A stretch of 64,000 nt of DNA, taken from CAYXSX01 sp964467925 (lineage in GTDB: Bacteria > Pseudomonadota > Alphaproteobacteria > Micavibrionales > Micavibrionaceae). The position numbers were made by a program, and so were the translations under genes. The stretch lies in NCBI GenBank assembly GCA_964467925.1, contig CAYXSX010000001.1:248001-312000 (forward strand), in the 5' to 3' direction. How positions within the stretch are numbered: position 1 is the stretch's first letter; each line of letters begins with the position of its first letter. The notes under the pieces are model-generated. The model searched no databases and was not told the origin of the DNA. It saw only the letters and a list, made by a program, of their open reading frames with translations. Of the stretch, positions 34,796-42,412 are shown one piece after another.

Positions 34796-36418
34796 ATGGT
34801 AAACGATTTGAAAATAATCCTCGCCCAGATAAACCCCACCGTCGGGGATCTGGGGGGTAATGCCGCGATGATCGAGGCCGCATGGAACGACCATAAAGAC
34901 GCAGACCTTATCGTATTCCCGGAGCTGTGCCTGTGTGGTTACCCGCCGGAAGACCTTGTGCTCAAACCCTCTTTCATCGAAGGCGTAGAAACGCAAATCC
35001 AGAACCTTGCCGCGGCAGGTAAGAACCGCAAGGCCGCGATTATTATCGGCGCACCTTACGCGAAAGACGGAAAGCTTTATAACGCCGCGCATCTTATTCA
35101 TGATGGCAAAGTCACAGCGACCGTTACCAAACATCACCTTCCCAATTACGGCGTGTTCGATGAAGCGCGTGTATTTGACGCGGGGCCCCTGCCAGATCCG
35201 GTGGAGTTCAAGGGGCATAAACTCGGGCTTATGATCTGCGAGGATATGTGGTTTGCCGATGTCGCGACAAATTTAAAAACGCAGGGCGCGGAAATTTTGA
35301 TCGTGCCGAACGGCAGCCCGTTCGATGCGGGAAAACATGAAGCACGGCTAACTCACGCCCGCAGCCGCGTAAAAGAAACCGGACTGCCGCTTCTCTACGT
35401 CAACCAAATCGGCGGACAGGACGAGCTTGTTTTCGATGGTGGGTCTTTCGCGATGGATGGGGGGGGGGAAGTCGTAAAACAACTGCCCTTTTTCGAAACC
35501 TGTCATCCTGAAGCGCTTGCGCTGAAGGATCTAGCCTCAACCGAACGAGATCCTTCAGCGCAAGCGCTTCAGGATGACAATAAGATGATATACGAAGCCC
35601 TCAAACTCGGCCTTCGCGATTACATCGAAAAAAACAATTTCACTGGTATCCTTCTGGGGCTTTCCGGTGGAATAGACAGCGCGATTTCCGCTGTTATCGC
35701 CGCCGATGCTCTGGGGCCGGAGAAGGTTCATGCCGTCATGATGCCCTCGCGTTATACCTCGCAGGACAGTCTTGAGGACGCGGCGGAACTGGCAAAAAAT
35801 CTCGGCATTCGTCTGGATACGATTCCGATTGAGGAAAGCGTCGACGCCATCGGCAAGTCGATTACGGATTTCGCCAAGCCTGAAAATTCCCCCGTTACGT
35901 TTGAAAACATCCAGTCGCGCGCGCGCGGCCTGATCCTCATGGCGCTGTCGAACGCGACAGGAAAGATGGTGCTTTCAACGGGCAATAAATCGGAAATGGC
36001 GGTGGGCTACGCCACGCTTTACGGCGATATGAATGGCGGGTTTAACGTGCTGAAGGACGTTTATAAAACCCAAGTCTACGCGCTTTCAAACTGGCGCAAC
36101 GCACAGGCACATGTGATCCCGCAGCGGATTATCACTAAGGCCCCGACGGCAGAATTAAAAGACAACCAGACCGATCAGGACAGCCTTCCGCCCTACGAAG
36201 ACCTCGACGTTATTTTGCACGCAGCGATCGAGGAAGAAAAATCATCAGCGGAAATCATCCAGATGGGTTATGCGCCCAAAACCGTGCGCAAGGTTCTGAC
36301 CATGTTGTCCCGCGCCGAATATAAACGCCGCCAGGCCCCGCCGGGCGTCAAAATCACCGCCCGCGCGTTTGGCCGCGAACGGCGGTATCCGATCACGAAC
36401 GGGTTTAAGAATATTTAA
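34796..36418 (+). CDS. nadE: glutamine-dependent NAD+ synthetase, with a repeat-encoded insert
   Basis: Makes NAD+ from nicotinate adenine dinucleotide using glutamine-derived ammonia. The N-terminal nitrilase-type glutaminase has the triad in FPELCLCGYPPEDL (Glu43), KHHLPNYG (Lys112) and LMICEDMW (Cys148). The C-terminal synthetase has the P-loop GLSGGIDSA (290-295), VMMPSRYTSQDS, SRARGLILMALSN and STGNKSEMAVGYATLYGDM. Residues 236-261, between the domains, are encoded by a perfect palindrome (35501-35579) inserted in frame. A G10 tract (35459-35468) codes for three Gly. The ATG at 34796 is chosen because the earlier one lies in the flanking repeat. Confidence 0.94.
   Translation: MVNDLKIILAQINPTVGDLGGNAAMIEAAWNDHKDADLIVFPELCLCGYPPEDLVLKPSFIEGVETQIQNLAAAGKNRKAAIIIGAPYAKDGKLYNAAHLIHDGKVTATVTKHHLPNYGVFDEARVFDAGPLPDPVEFKGHKLGLMICEDMWFADVATNLKTQGAEILIVPNGSPFDAGKHEARLTHARSRVKETGLPLLYVNQIGGQDELVFDGGSFAMDGGGEVVKQLPFFETCHPEALALKDLASTERDPSAQALQDDNKMIYEALKLGLRDYIEKNNFTGILLGLSGGIDSAISAVIAADALGPEKVHAVMMPSRYTSQDSLEDAAELAKNLGIRLDTIPIEESVDAIGKSITDFAKPENSPVTFENIQSRARGLILMALSNATGKMVLSTGNKSEMAVGYATLYGDMNGGFNVLKDVYKTQVYALSNWRNAQAHVIPQRIITKAPTAELKDNQTDQDSLPPYEDLDVILHAAIEEEKSSAEIIQMGYAPKTVRKVLTMLSRAEYKRRQAPPGVKITARAFGRERRYPITNGFKNI
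35501..35579. repeat. perfect 32-bp inverted repeat inside nadE
   Basis: The arms 35501-35532 and 35548-35579 are exact reverse complements around a 15-nt loop. The outer sequence TGTCATCCTGA and inner GAAGGATCT/AGATCCTTC are the same as in intergenic copies at 46460, 58797, 61832 and 63555. Read in frame it encodes CHPEALALKDLAS and TERDPSAQALQDD, with no stop. Confidence 0.95.
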
Positions 36419-36455
36419 CCGCGACGAGCACCACGAAACGCAACGGATTTTCAAC

Positions 36456-36854
36456 ATGGAAGAACCAACAGAGCACGAAAATAAAATTGCAGAAAAAATA
36501 CTCGATGCCGCTTTTATTGTTCACCGGGAACTGGGGCCGGGCTTGCTTGAAAGCGCTTATGAAGTTTGCCTGTGCGAAATTTTACGTGAAATGAATTTAG
36601 ACTTTGAAAGACAAAGCCCCATAACCGTCCCTTTTAGGGGAAAAATATTGGATGCTGCCTTTAGGGCCGACCTTATTGTTGAAAATTGTGTCTTGGTTGA
36701 ACTGAAAAGTATTGAAAAACTGCTGCCTATACATGATGCTCAAATCTTGACTTACCTGAAGCTATCAAAGATAAAACTGGGACTATTATTAAATTTTAAC
36801 ACCAAACTTATGAAACAAGGCATCAGGCGTTTGGTATTATCACAGAATCCGTAG
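36456..36854 (+). CDS. GxxExxY-family protein (PD-(D/E)XK nuclease-like)
   Basis: A 132-residue protein with the name-giving GPGLLESAYE (GxxExxY) motif and the nuclease-like core FRADLIVENCVLVELKSIEKL (broken here as FRADLIVEN, then VLVELKS), where D and ExK would be metal ligands. IHDAQILTYLKL and LGLLLNFNTKLMKQGIRR are also family-like. Function unknown. The ATG at 36456 is chosen because upstream ATGs overlap nadE. Its upstream region (36420-36455) contains a CACGAAACGCAACGG word of the CACGAAG repeat type. It sits between nadE and gltX. Confidence 0.87.
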   Translation: MEEPTEHENKIAEKILDAAFIVHRELGPGLLESAYEVCLCEILREMNLDFERQSPITVPFRGKILDAAFRADLIVENCVLVELKSIEKLLPIHDAQILTYLKLSKIKLGLLLNFNTKLMKQGIRRLVLSQNP

Positions 36855-36895
36855 CGAACGTTCGCGCCCGTTGCGGTAAAAAAGGATAAATTAGA

Positions 36896-38245
36896 GTGAC
36901 TGACGTAAAAGTACGATTTGCCCCCTCGCCCACCGGCATGCTGCATGTCGGCAATGCGCGCACGGCCATGATTACGTGGCTGTTCGCCCGCAAGAACGGC
37001 GGGCATTTCCTGTTGCGGATCGACGATACGGATACGGAGCGTTCCAAACCCGAATACGAAGAAGCCATTGAATCCTCGCTTATCTGGCTGGGCATGAACT
37101 GGGACGAAAAAACCCGTCAACACGGACGGGATGATCGTTACAATCAGATGATCGACAAGCTAAAAAGCGACGGACGGCTCTATCCGTGCTATGAGACGCC
37201 GGAAGAATTATCGCTCAAACGAAAGACCCAGCTTTCCCGCGGCAAGCCGCCTATTTATGACCGCGCGGCGCTTTCCCTTAGCCCGGAGCAGATCGCAAAA
37301 TACGAGGAGCAAGGCCGCCAGCCGCACTGGCGCTTTAAAATGCTGGATGCTCCCATTGAATGGAACGACCTGATCCGCGGGCCCGTTTCCTTTAACGGTG
37401 CGGATATGTCCGACCCCGTTCTGATCCGCGAGGATGGCCGCCCGCTCTACCATTTATGCTCTGTGATCGACGATATAGATTACGGTATTACGCATGTCAC
37501 GCGCGGCGAAGACCACGTATCAAATACCGCTTCGCACATCCAGATGTTCGAGGCACTGGGCGCGAAGCCGCCGCAATTTGCGCATCTACCGCTGATTTCC
37601 GACATGGAGGGCGGCAAGCTTTCCAAGCGGCTGGGTTCGATGAGCGTTCCCGATATCCGCGAAAATGAAAAGATCGAGCCCATGGCGCTGGTCAGCCTGA
37701 TGGCGCGGCTCGGCACGTCAGACCCGATCGAGCCGTTTACGGATATCGCCCCGCTGATCGAGAGTTTCGATTTCGCGAAATTCTCCCGCGGCACGCCTAA
37801 ATTCGATACTGAAGAGCTGATGCGCCTGAACGCGAAAATCCTGCACCAAACCTCTTTCACCGACGTGCAGGTCCGCCTTGCGGGCATGGGCCTGCAGGAT
37901 CTGGACGAAGATTTCTGGCTCGCCGTACGTGCCAATCTGGAACGCCTTGATGATATCAAAGACTGGTGGCAAGTCGCCAAGGGCCCCGTTACGCCCACCA
38001 TAGACGATACCGAATTTATCGAGGCCGCCGCCGCGCTTCTTCCCCCCGCCCCGTGGAGCGAAAACACGTGGAGCGAATGGACAGGCAAGGTAAAGGAAAA
38101 TACAGGCCGCAAGGGCAAAGAGCTTTTCATGCCGCTGCGCCGCGCCCTGACCGGTATGGATCACGGGCCGGAGCTTGCGCATCTATTGCTGCTCATCGGG
38201 CCGGAAAAAACACGCGAACGTCTGGGCATGAAAAAGGCGGCCTAA
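36896..38245 (+). CDS. gltX: glutamyl-tRNA synthetase
   Basis: Class I aminoacyl-tRNA synthetase charging tRNA-Glu. The HIGH-type motif is PSPTGMLHVGNART and the KMSKS equivalent is GGKLSKRLGSM. ITHVTRGEDHVSNTASHIQMFEAL is also typical (seen as HVTRGEDHVSNTA). The start is GTG at 36896, with AAAGGA 9-10 nt upstream. Length 449 is normal. Alphaproteobacteria often have two GltX paralogues, one mischarging tRNA-Gln; which one this is cannot be decided. A 96-bp palindromic element follows its stop by 38 bp. Confidence 0.95.
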   Translation: MTDVKVRFAPSPTGMLHVGNARTAMITWLFARKNGGHFLLRIDDTDTERSKPEYEEAIESSLIWLGMNWDEKTRQHGRDDRYNQMIDKLKSDGRLYPCYETPEELSLKRKTQLSRGKPPIYDRAALSLSPEQIAKYEEQGRQPHWRFKMLDAPIEWNDLIRGPVSFNGADMSDPVLIREDGRPLYHLCSVIDDIDYGITHVTRGEDHVSNTASHIQMFEALGAKPPQFAHLPLISDMEGGKLSKRLGSMSVPDIRENEKIEPMALVSLMARLGTSDPIEPFTDIAPLIESFDFAKFSRGTPKFDTEELMRLNAKILHQTSFTDVQVRLAGMGLQDLDEDFWLAVRANLERLDDIKDWWQVAKGPVTPTIDDTEFIEAAAALLPPAPWSENTWSEWTGKVKENTGRKGKELFMPLRRALTGMDHGPELAHLLLLIGPEKTRERLGMKKAA

Positions 38246-38283
38246 GAGCCACCCATTGCCCACCCTTGATGTCATTGCGCTGA

Positions 38284-38379
38284 GCAAACAGCGTTTGATT
38301 TGAGCTAGGCGCGAGGAGCGCTGCGTAGAAGGCCTACGCAAGTCGACGAGCAACGACGCTCAAATCAAACGATGAAGGC
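38284..38379 (-). repeat. 96-bp structured element, copy A
   Basis: Begins GCAAACAGCGTTTGA and ends AACGATGAAGGC. A perfect 13-bp outer stem (GTTTGATTTGAGC with GCTCAAATCAAAC) encloses an apical hairpin TGCGTAGaaggcCTACGCA. It lies between gltX and a convergent small gene and abuts that gene's stop codon at 38380 (0 bp). Copies B and C are at 39704 and 60492. Confidence 0.92.
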
Positions 38380-38586
38380 TCAATAAAGGGAAATCCGGCT
38401 GCAATCGCCAAACAGGCACAAATATTCCACCCGCCCGTCCGTATTCATTTCCGAGCCCAGCACAAGCGGCCCGCTGGCGCGGATCGACACGACGATGGAG
38501 GAAACGAAAATCACCGCCAGCGCGAGGCAAAACAGCATTGCCCGCTTTTCCTGCCGCCTGCGGCGTATGTGGCTATAAATCAACAT
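38380..38586 (-). CDS. small single-pass membrane protein
   Basis: A 68-residue product of unknown function: basic N-terminus (MLIYSHIRRRRQEKR), one membrane helix (AMLFCLALAVIFVSSIVVSI) and a short periplasmic tail with two Cys. ACAGG lies about 9 nt before the ATG. The 96-bp element abuts its stop exactly as it does two certain genes elsewhere, which supports it as a real gene. No homologue recognised. Confidence 0.55.
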   Translation of the reverse strand: MLIYSHIRRRRQEKRAMLFCLALAVIFVSSIVVSIRASGPLVLGSEMNTDGRVEYLCLFGDCSRISLY

Positions 38587-38834
38587 TGGAATAACCTGTA
38601 AGACAGAAAAGGATTACGCCCGGAACCGGACGCGTTTGATATGATCATGGTATCAGAATTTAGCCCGTTCAAGGTAACGAAAACTGCACCTGAATTTTCA
38701 CCCATTTTCCTGCCTCTTCATATTTTGGTTGCTTAATACGATGCGGAAACTATAACTGGGGGCGTAGGAAAAGCAAAAAAGAACGCAGTTTTTCGCTTGT
38801 TTTTCATACACTTGTGTTAATGAATGTATAATAC
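38587..38834. other. non-coding stretch upstream of the TrmJ-like gene
   Basis: No gene seen. A TATAAT hexamer lies at 38827-38832, but there is no good -35 at 16-18 bp. The region is AT-rich and probably holds the promoters of both flanking genes. Confidence 0.4.
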
Positions 38835-38919
38835 GTCATTACAGGCGCACGCGAAGCAATCCAGTAATGGCGCTTCTTGGCTCCGAATTGCCGCGCTCCC
38901 TTCGGTCGCTCGTAATGAC
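38835..38919. repeat. GTCATTA ... TAATGAC palindromic repeat
   Basis: The ends are inverted copies and the interior contains CGCGAAGCAATCCAG, the same word as in the repeat at 53838-53933. The right terminus TAATGAC holds the ATG used here for the following gene. Confidence 0.8.
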
Positions 38920-39679
38920 CGCTTCAAAACAAAAAGAAGGATTTAAGTATTTGATCATTATCCTCTCCCATCCCCAGCTTGGTGAAAATATCGGCGGTGC
39001 GGCGCGCGCGATGCTCAATTTCGGCGTGGACGAGCTGCGCCTCGTCGCCCCGCGTGACGGCTGGCCTAGCCAAAGGGCGGAAGAAATGTCTGCCGGGGCC
39101 CTGCAAAAGATGCCGGAGGTGCACGTATTTGACACGCTGGAAGCGGCGCTGGCCGATATTCACTACGTTCTGGCCACAACGGCGCGGCCCCGCGGCATGG
39201 TTAAACCCGTCTTTACCCCCGAAAGCGCGACCAAGGAACTCCGCACCCGCGAAGGCGAAGAGCAGAAAACCGCGCTTTTATTCGGGCGCGAACGTACGGG
39301 GCTGGAAAATGACGAAATCGCGTTATGCCACGGCATTCTCACCATTCCCACCAACCCCGATTTCTGGTCTTTAAATCTCGCCCAGTCCGTCCTTTTGACT
39401 TGCCATGAATATTTCAAGGCAGGCGATGCAACGCCGGATCGCCAATTTTCCCATGGCGACAGCTTCCCGGTGCCGCAGGAAAAGCTGGAGGAATTCTTCA
39501 CCCGCCTTGAAGGAGAGCTCGAGGCCGGCGGCTTTTTCAAATCACCCGACCTCAAACCCACCATGCAGCGAAACATCCGCGCCATGCTCACCCGCGCCGA
39601 TCTCTCCGATCAGGAAGTGAAAACACTTCATGGCGTAGTTTCCTCACTGATCCAAAATAAAAAAGCCGCCAGTAAATAG
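38915..39679 (+). CDS. TrmJ-like SPOUT RNA methyltransferase
   Basis: Probable tRNA 2'-O-methyltransferase (TrmJ type, position 32) or a related rRNA enzyme. SPOUT features are IIILSHPQLGENIGGAARAM, the knot regions LLFGRERTGLENDEIA and IPTNPDFWSLNLAQSVLL. Two starts are possible: ATG 38915, which lies in the last bases of the palindromic repeat, or TTG 38951, preceded by AGAAGGA and giving MIIILSHPQ. The second looks more like the family N-terminus, so the annotated start is uncertain. The stop lies within its terminator. Confidence 0.88.
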   Translation: MTASKQKEGFKYLIIILSHPQLGENIGGAARAMLNFGVDELRLVAPRDGWPSQRAEEMSAGALQKMPEVHVFDTLEAALADIHYVLATTARPRGMVKPVFTPESATKELRTREGEEQKTALLFGRERTGLENDEIALCHGILTIPTNPDFWSLNLAQSVLLTCHEYFKAGDATPDRQFSHGDSFPVPQEKLEEFFTRLEGELEAGGFFKSPDLKPTMQRNIRAMLTRADLSDQEVKTLHGVVSSLIQNKKAASK

Positions 39680-39687
39680 CGGCTTTT
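39661..39687 (+). terminator. terminator overlapping the stop of the TrmJ-like gene
   Basis: A 9-bp stem AAAAGCCGC / GCGGCTTTT with the TAG stop in its loop and 3' arm. Confidence 0.8.
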
Positions 39688-39703
39688 ATAATTCTTTGCA
39701 AGG

Positions 39704-39799
39704 GCAAACAGCGTTTTGGCTGGACTAGGCGGCGGTGGGCGACGCGTATAAACATACGCGAGCCCGCCGACAACAACGTCCAGACGGAACGATGAAAGC
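39704..39799 (-). repeat. 96-bp structured element, copy B
   Basis: Same ends as copy A (GCAAACAGCGTTTT ... AACGATGAAAGC) and the same length, but both stems differ in sequence while remaining paired: outer GTTTTGGCTGGAC with GTCCAGACGGAAC, apical CGCGTATaaacATACGCG, extended by CGGTGGGC/GCCCGCCG. It ends 4 bp from the rpsD stop codon. Confidence 0.92.
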
Positions 39800-39803
39800 C
39801 CTT

Positions 39804-40424
39804 TTATCGTGAATAGAATTCGACGATCAGATTGGGCTCCATCTGTACCGGATAGGGTACGTCTTCCAGCTTCGGTGTGCGCAGGAAGGTCGCTTTCATC
39901 GCCTTCAAGTCCACATCAATGTAGTCAGGAACTTCGCGCTCGGCGCCTTCGGTAGCCTGAATGACCATCGGCATTTTGCGGGAAGCTTCGCGCACTTCGA
40001 TCACATCGCCTTCCTGTACTTGGTAGGAAGGAATGTTAACCACTTTGCCGTTTACGGTTACGTGTTTGTGGCTGACGAACTGACGGGCCGCGAAAACGGT
40101 GGGCACGAAAGACGCGCGGTAGATAACCGCGTCAAGGCGGCGCTCCAAAAGGCCGATCAGGTTCTGACCGGTGTCGCCGCGCATACGGTTGGCTTCTTTA
40201 AAGTAGCTGCGGAATTGTTTTTCGCCGATATTGCCGTAATAGCCTTTCAGCTTTTGTTTCGCCATAAGCTGGATACCGAAATCTGTCGGCTTGCCGCGGC
40301 GGTTCGCGCCGTGCATGCCGGGCGGTACCTGGCGCTTGTTAAAGGGTGATTTGGGGCGGCCCCAAAGGTTACCGCCAACGCGGCGGTCGATCTTGTGTTT
40401 TGCGGTATGGCGCTTGCCACTCAT
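39804..40424 (-). CDS. rpsD: 30S ribosomal protein S4
   Basis: Primary 16S rRNA-binding protein of the small subunit. S4 core NLWGRPKSPFNKRQVPPGMH, KQKLKGYYGNIGEKQFRSYF, and the S4 RNA-binding domain RLDAVIYRASFVPTVFAARQ and FVSHKHVTVNGKVVNIPSYQ. 206 residues is normal. It stands alone rather than in an rpsM-rpoA operon, as is common in alphaproteobacteria. Confidence 0.98.
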   Translation of the reverse strand: MSGKRHTAKHKIDRRVGGNLWGRPKSPFNKRQVPPGMHGANRRGKPTDFGIQLMAKQKLKGYYGNIGEKQFRSYFKEANRMRGDTGQNLIGLLERRLDAVIYRASFVPTVFAARQFVSHKHVTVNGKVVNIPSYQVQEGDVIEVREASRKMPMVIQATEGAEREVPDYIDVDLKAMKATFLRTPKLEDVPYPVQMEPNLIVEFYSR

Positions 40425-40564
40425 GGTCTTATCCTTTCATAGACATGTTTGTTTTTAATGTCCCGATTACCCTTGTGGGATTGATCCGAAAATCAACGCG
40501 AAGCAATGTCCCGCTTCTCAGGAATGAAGGGATTTATACGGATTTTGAGGCTTTTGTCAAATTT

Positions 40565-41482
40565 TTAATGGCGCCTGCGGCCCTTACCACGATGCTGTCC
40601 GTAAAGATCATCATAAACGATACCGACAAACGCATCGGCGCTAACGACCTCTCCTGACATGGTTTCATCAAATTCAGCCGTGGGTTTGGAATCCACAACC
40701 TCTTGGCGGGACTTTCCGGCTTCTATCCCCTCCTCCACACGCATGGCAATTTGGGCCATCACATCGCGGTATGCCTTAACCTCTGAGAGCTTCATAACCG
40801 GGCCATGGCCGGGAACGATCACAGTGCGCCTGTCGGCGCGCGCCGTAATAGCGTCCAGCGCATTGATAACCCCCGTGATAGAGCCGCCATGCTCCACATC
40901 GATAAAGGGATACATGCCGTTAAAAATCACGTCTCCGGCCACAATCACGTTTTCTTCCTCGAAATGGGCGATGGAATCCCCGTCCGTATGCGCATCGGGC
41001 AAATGAAGGATATGCAAGGTATCACCGTTGTGATGAAAGGTCACTTCCTTGGCGAAGGTCACGACGGGCAGCCCCTCACGCGCCAGAGGTTTCATTTTTC
41101 TTTGAAAATGGGTGATAAATTGCGGCGTGCTCAGACGCTTACGCACATTGTCGTGGGCCACGATCACCGCGCCCTCTTCGCCGAACGCCTCGTTGCCGCC
41201 GGTATGATCGAAATGATAATGCGTGTTCAAAATGAAATCCGCCCCGCCGCCCGCGATTTTTTCCACCGCCGCGCGCATAACCGCGCTGCGCCCTTCTAGC
41301 TGATCGTCGATGAGGAACGTCCCGTCCCTCCCCGTCGAAACCACTACGTTTCCGCCTTGCGGGCTGACCATTAAATACAAACCGCCCCTGATTTTCTCGG
41401 TTTGCGGCGCAGGTTCTTGCGCCAGCGCAGCAGATAAGGGAGAGAGAAAAACAAAAAAACCCAGAAGGAGAAAAAAGCGCAT
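40565..41482 (-). CDS. exported metallo-beta-lactamase-fold hydrolase
   Basis: A 305-residue protein with a signal peptide (LLLGFFVFLSPLSAALAQ) and the MBL motif THYHFDHTGG (H88, H90, D92, H93). The third His is in FLPDAHTDGDS-like LPDAHTDGDSIAHF, with a further metal Asp in NVIVAGDVIFNG and the last His in VIVPGHGPV. It resembles the QuiP/SoxH-like subfamily that includes broad hydrolases, and it is not obviously an antibiotic-resistance enzyme. Substrate unknown. Single gene between rpsD and a tRNA. Confidence 0.85.
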   Translation of the reverse strand: MRFFLLLGFFVFLSPLSAALAQEPAPQTEKIRGGLYLMVSPQGGNVVVSTGRDGTFLIDDQLEGRSAVMRAAVEKIAGGGADFILNTHYHFDHTGGNEAFGEEGAVIVAHDNVRKRLSTPQFITHFQRKMKPLAREGLPVVTFAKEVTFHHNGDTLHILHLPDAHTDGDSIAHFEEENVIVAGDVIFNGMYPFIDVEHGGSITGVINALDAITARADRRTVIVPGHGPVMKLSEVKAYRDVMAQIAMRVEEGIEAGKSRQEVVDSKPTAEFDETMSGEVVSADAFVGIVYDDLYGQHRGKGRRRH

Positions 41483-41536
41483 GATACTTCCTTATGGTTG
41501 GGGTGACGGCCTGATGCCGCATTATTATTCAGCCCG

Positions 41537-41631
41537 CCTTCGCCAAGACTTCGGTGGACACGGCGTAAGCCACCCGACGTCAGTCCACCATAGCGGCAAA
41601 GCCGCGTCGGTGGAAGCCCGCAGGGCGAAGG
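41537..41631. repeat. structured intergenic sequence next to the tRNA
   Basis: Inverted words CCTTCGCC (41537) and GGCGAAGG (41624) enclose TCGGTGGA / TCCACC and a GCGGCaaaGCCGC hairpin. It ends just before the 3' end of the minus-strand tRNA and could act in its termination or be another dispersed palindrome. Confidence 0.55.
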
Positions 41632-41632
41632 G

Positions 41633-41709
41633 TGGTGGGCCAGGCCGGATTTGAACCAGCGACCAATCCGTTATGAGCGGACTGCTCTAACCAACTGAGC
41701 TACTGGCCC
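41633..41709 (-). tRNA. tRNA with CAU anticodon, probably tRNA-Ile2
   Basis: A 77-nt cloverleaf with acceptor GGGCCAG/CTGGCCC, D arm GCTC...GAGC, anticodon stem GTCCG/CGGAT with loop CTCATAA, T arm GCTGG/CCGGC, discriminator A and encoded CCA. The CAU anticodon alone fits elongator Met. However, the acceptor pairs C4-G69 and C5-G68 are known TilS determinants in E. coli, and the variable and T regions closely resemble E. coli ileX, so lysidine-modified Ile2 is favoured. Confidence 0.9.
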
Positions 41710-41791
41710 ACATCTTTGTTATCCGGCATCATTTATTATAAATCAAGAGCTTCTTCCCTTACATGCAGGGAATAAAAACAGTAGGCACAGA

Positions 41792-42397
41792 TTAAGGCAC
41801 AAGGATATGGGGTACTACGAGGCCTTGTTCCTGAATAAATTCTATAAACTCAACCAGCGGAAAAGCGGCGAACCACCAGATGGCGTCTTTCGCACCGTTC
41901 AGCAGCAGGCGCGTATTTACCGTGATATCCTTTTTATCTTCCCACAGGGAAAAATCGGGCAAAAGGCGAGGGACAGAATTGCAATAGGCCTCGTAACTTT
42001 GGCCGAATTGTTCCTTCAGGAATTTTTCCTCCCGCGCGATCAAACGCTGGTAAAGCAGGATGAACGCAAGGGGCACGATGATAATCACCGCGATGTGATT
42101 GACCATCAGAGCAACCCCGGTAAATCCGATCAGGGAAAACACGTAGAGCGGATTACGGACGATTGAAAACGGCCCGTTGGTAATCAGGCGTACATTCTTG
42201 GACCCGCCGAGATAGGCCGTGGTATAGAGCCGACCCAGCGCGCAGATCGAAACCATGGCCATGCCCAGAAAATCGAGAACCTCGTGAAGCGTGCTTTCGG
42301 GTTTGATCACCGAATAGGTGAAGAAGACGCATAATAACACGCCAATCCCGAGCACTTTGGAAAGAAGAATACGTGATTTATTAAGCGCACTGGCCAT
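41792..42397 (-). CDS. isoprenylcysteine carboxylmethyltransferase-like membrane protein
   Basis: A 201-residue integral membrane protein with about four to five hydrophobic segments and the ICMT/PEMT-like methyltransferase signature RLITNGPFSIVRNPLYVFSL, followed by LIAREEKFLKEQFGQSYEAY. Such proteins methylate lipids or small substrates with SAM; the bacterial substrates are mostly unknown. It begins 15 bp after the rpoD stop and could be cotranscribed with it. Confidence 0.85.
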   Translation of the reverse strand: MASALNKSRILLSKVLGIGVLLCVFFTYSVIKPESTLHEVLDFLGMAMVSICALGRLYTTAYLGGSKNVRLITNGPFSIVRNPLYVFSLIGFTGVALMVNHIAVIIIVPLAFILLYQRLIAREEKFLKEQFGQSYEAYCNSVPRLLPDFSLWEDKKDITVNTRLLLNGAKDAIWWFAAFPLVEFIEFIQEQGLVVPHILVP

Positions 42398-42412
42398 GTT
42401 AGCGCTCCTTTC

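Noticed and set aside
40565..41482. Metallo-beta-lactamase-fold gene as an antibiotic-resistance gene
   Set aside because: The fold is broad and the sequence shows no class B beta-lactamase signature beyond the shared metal motif.
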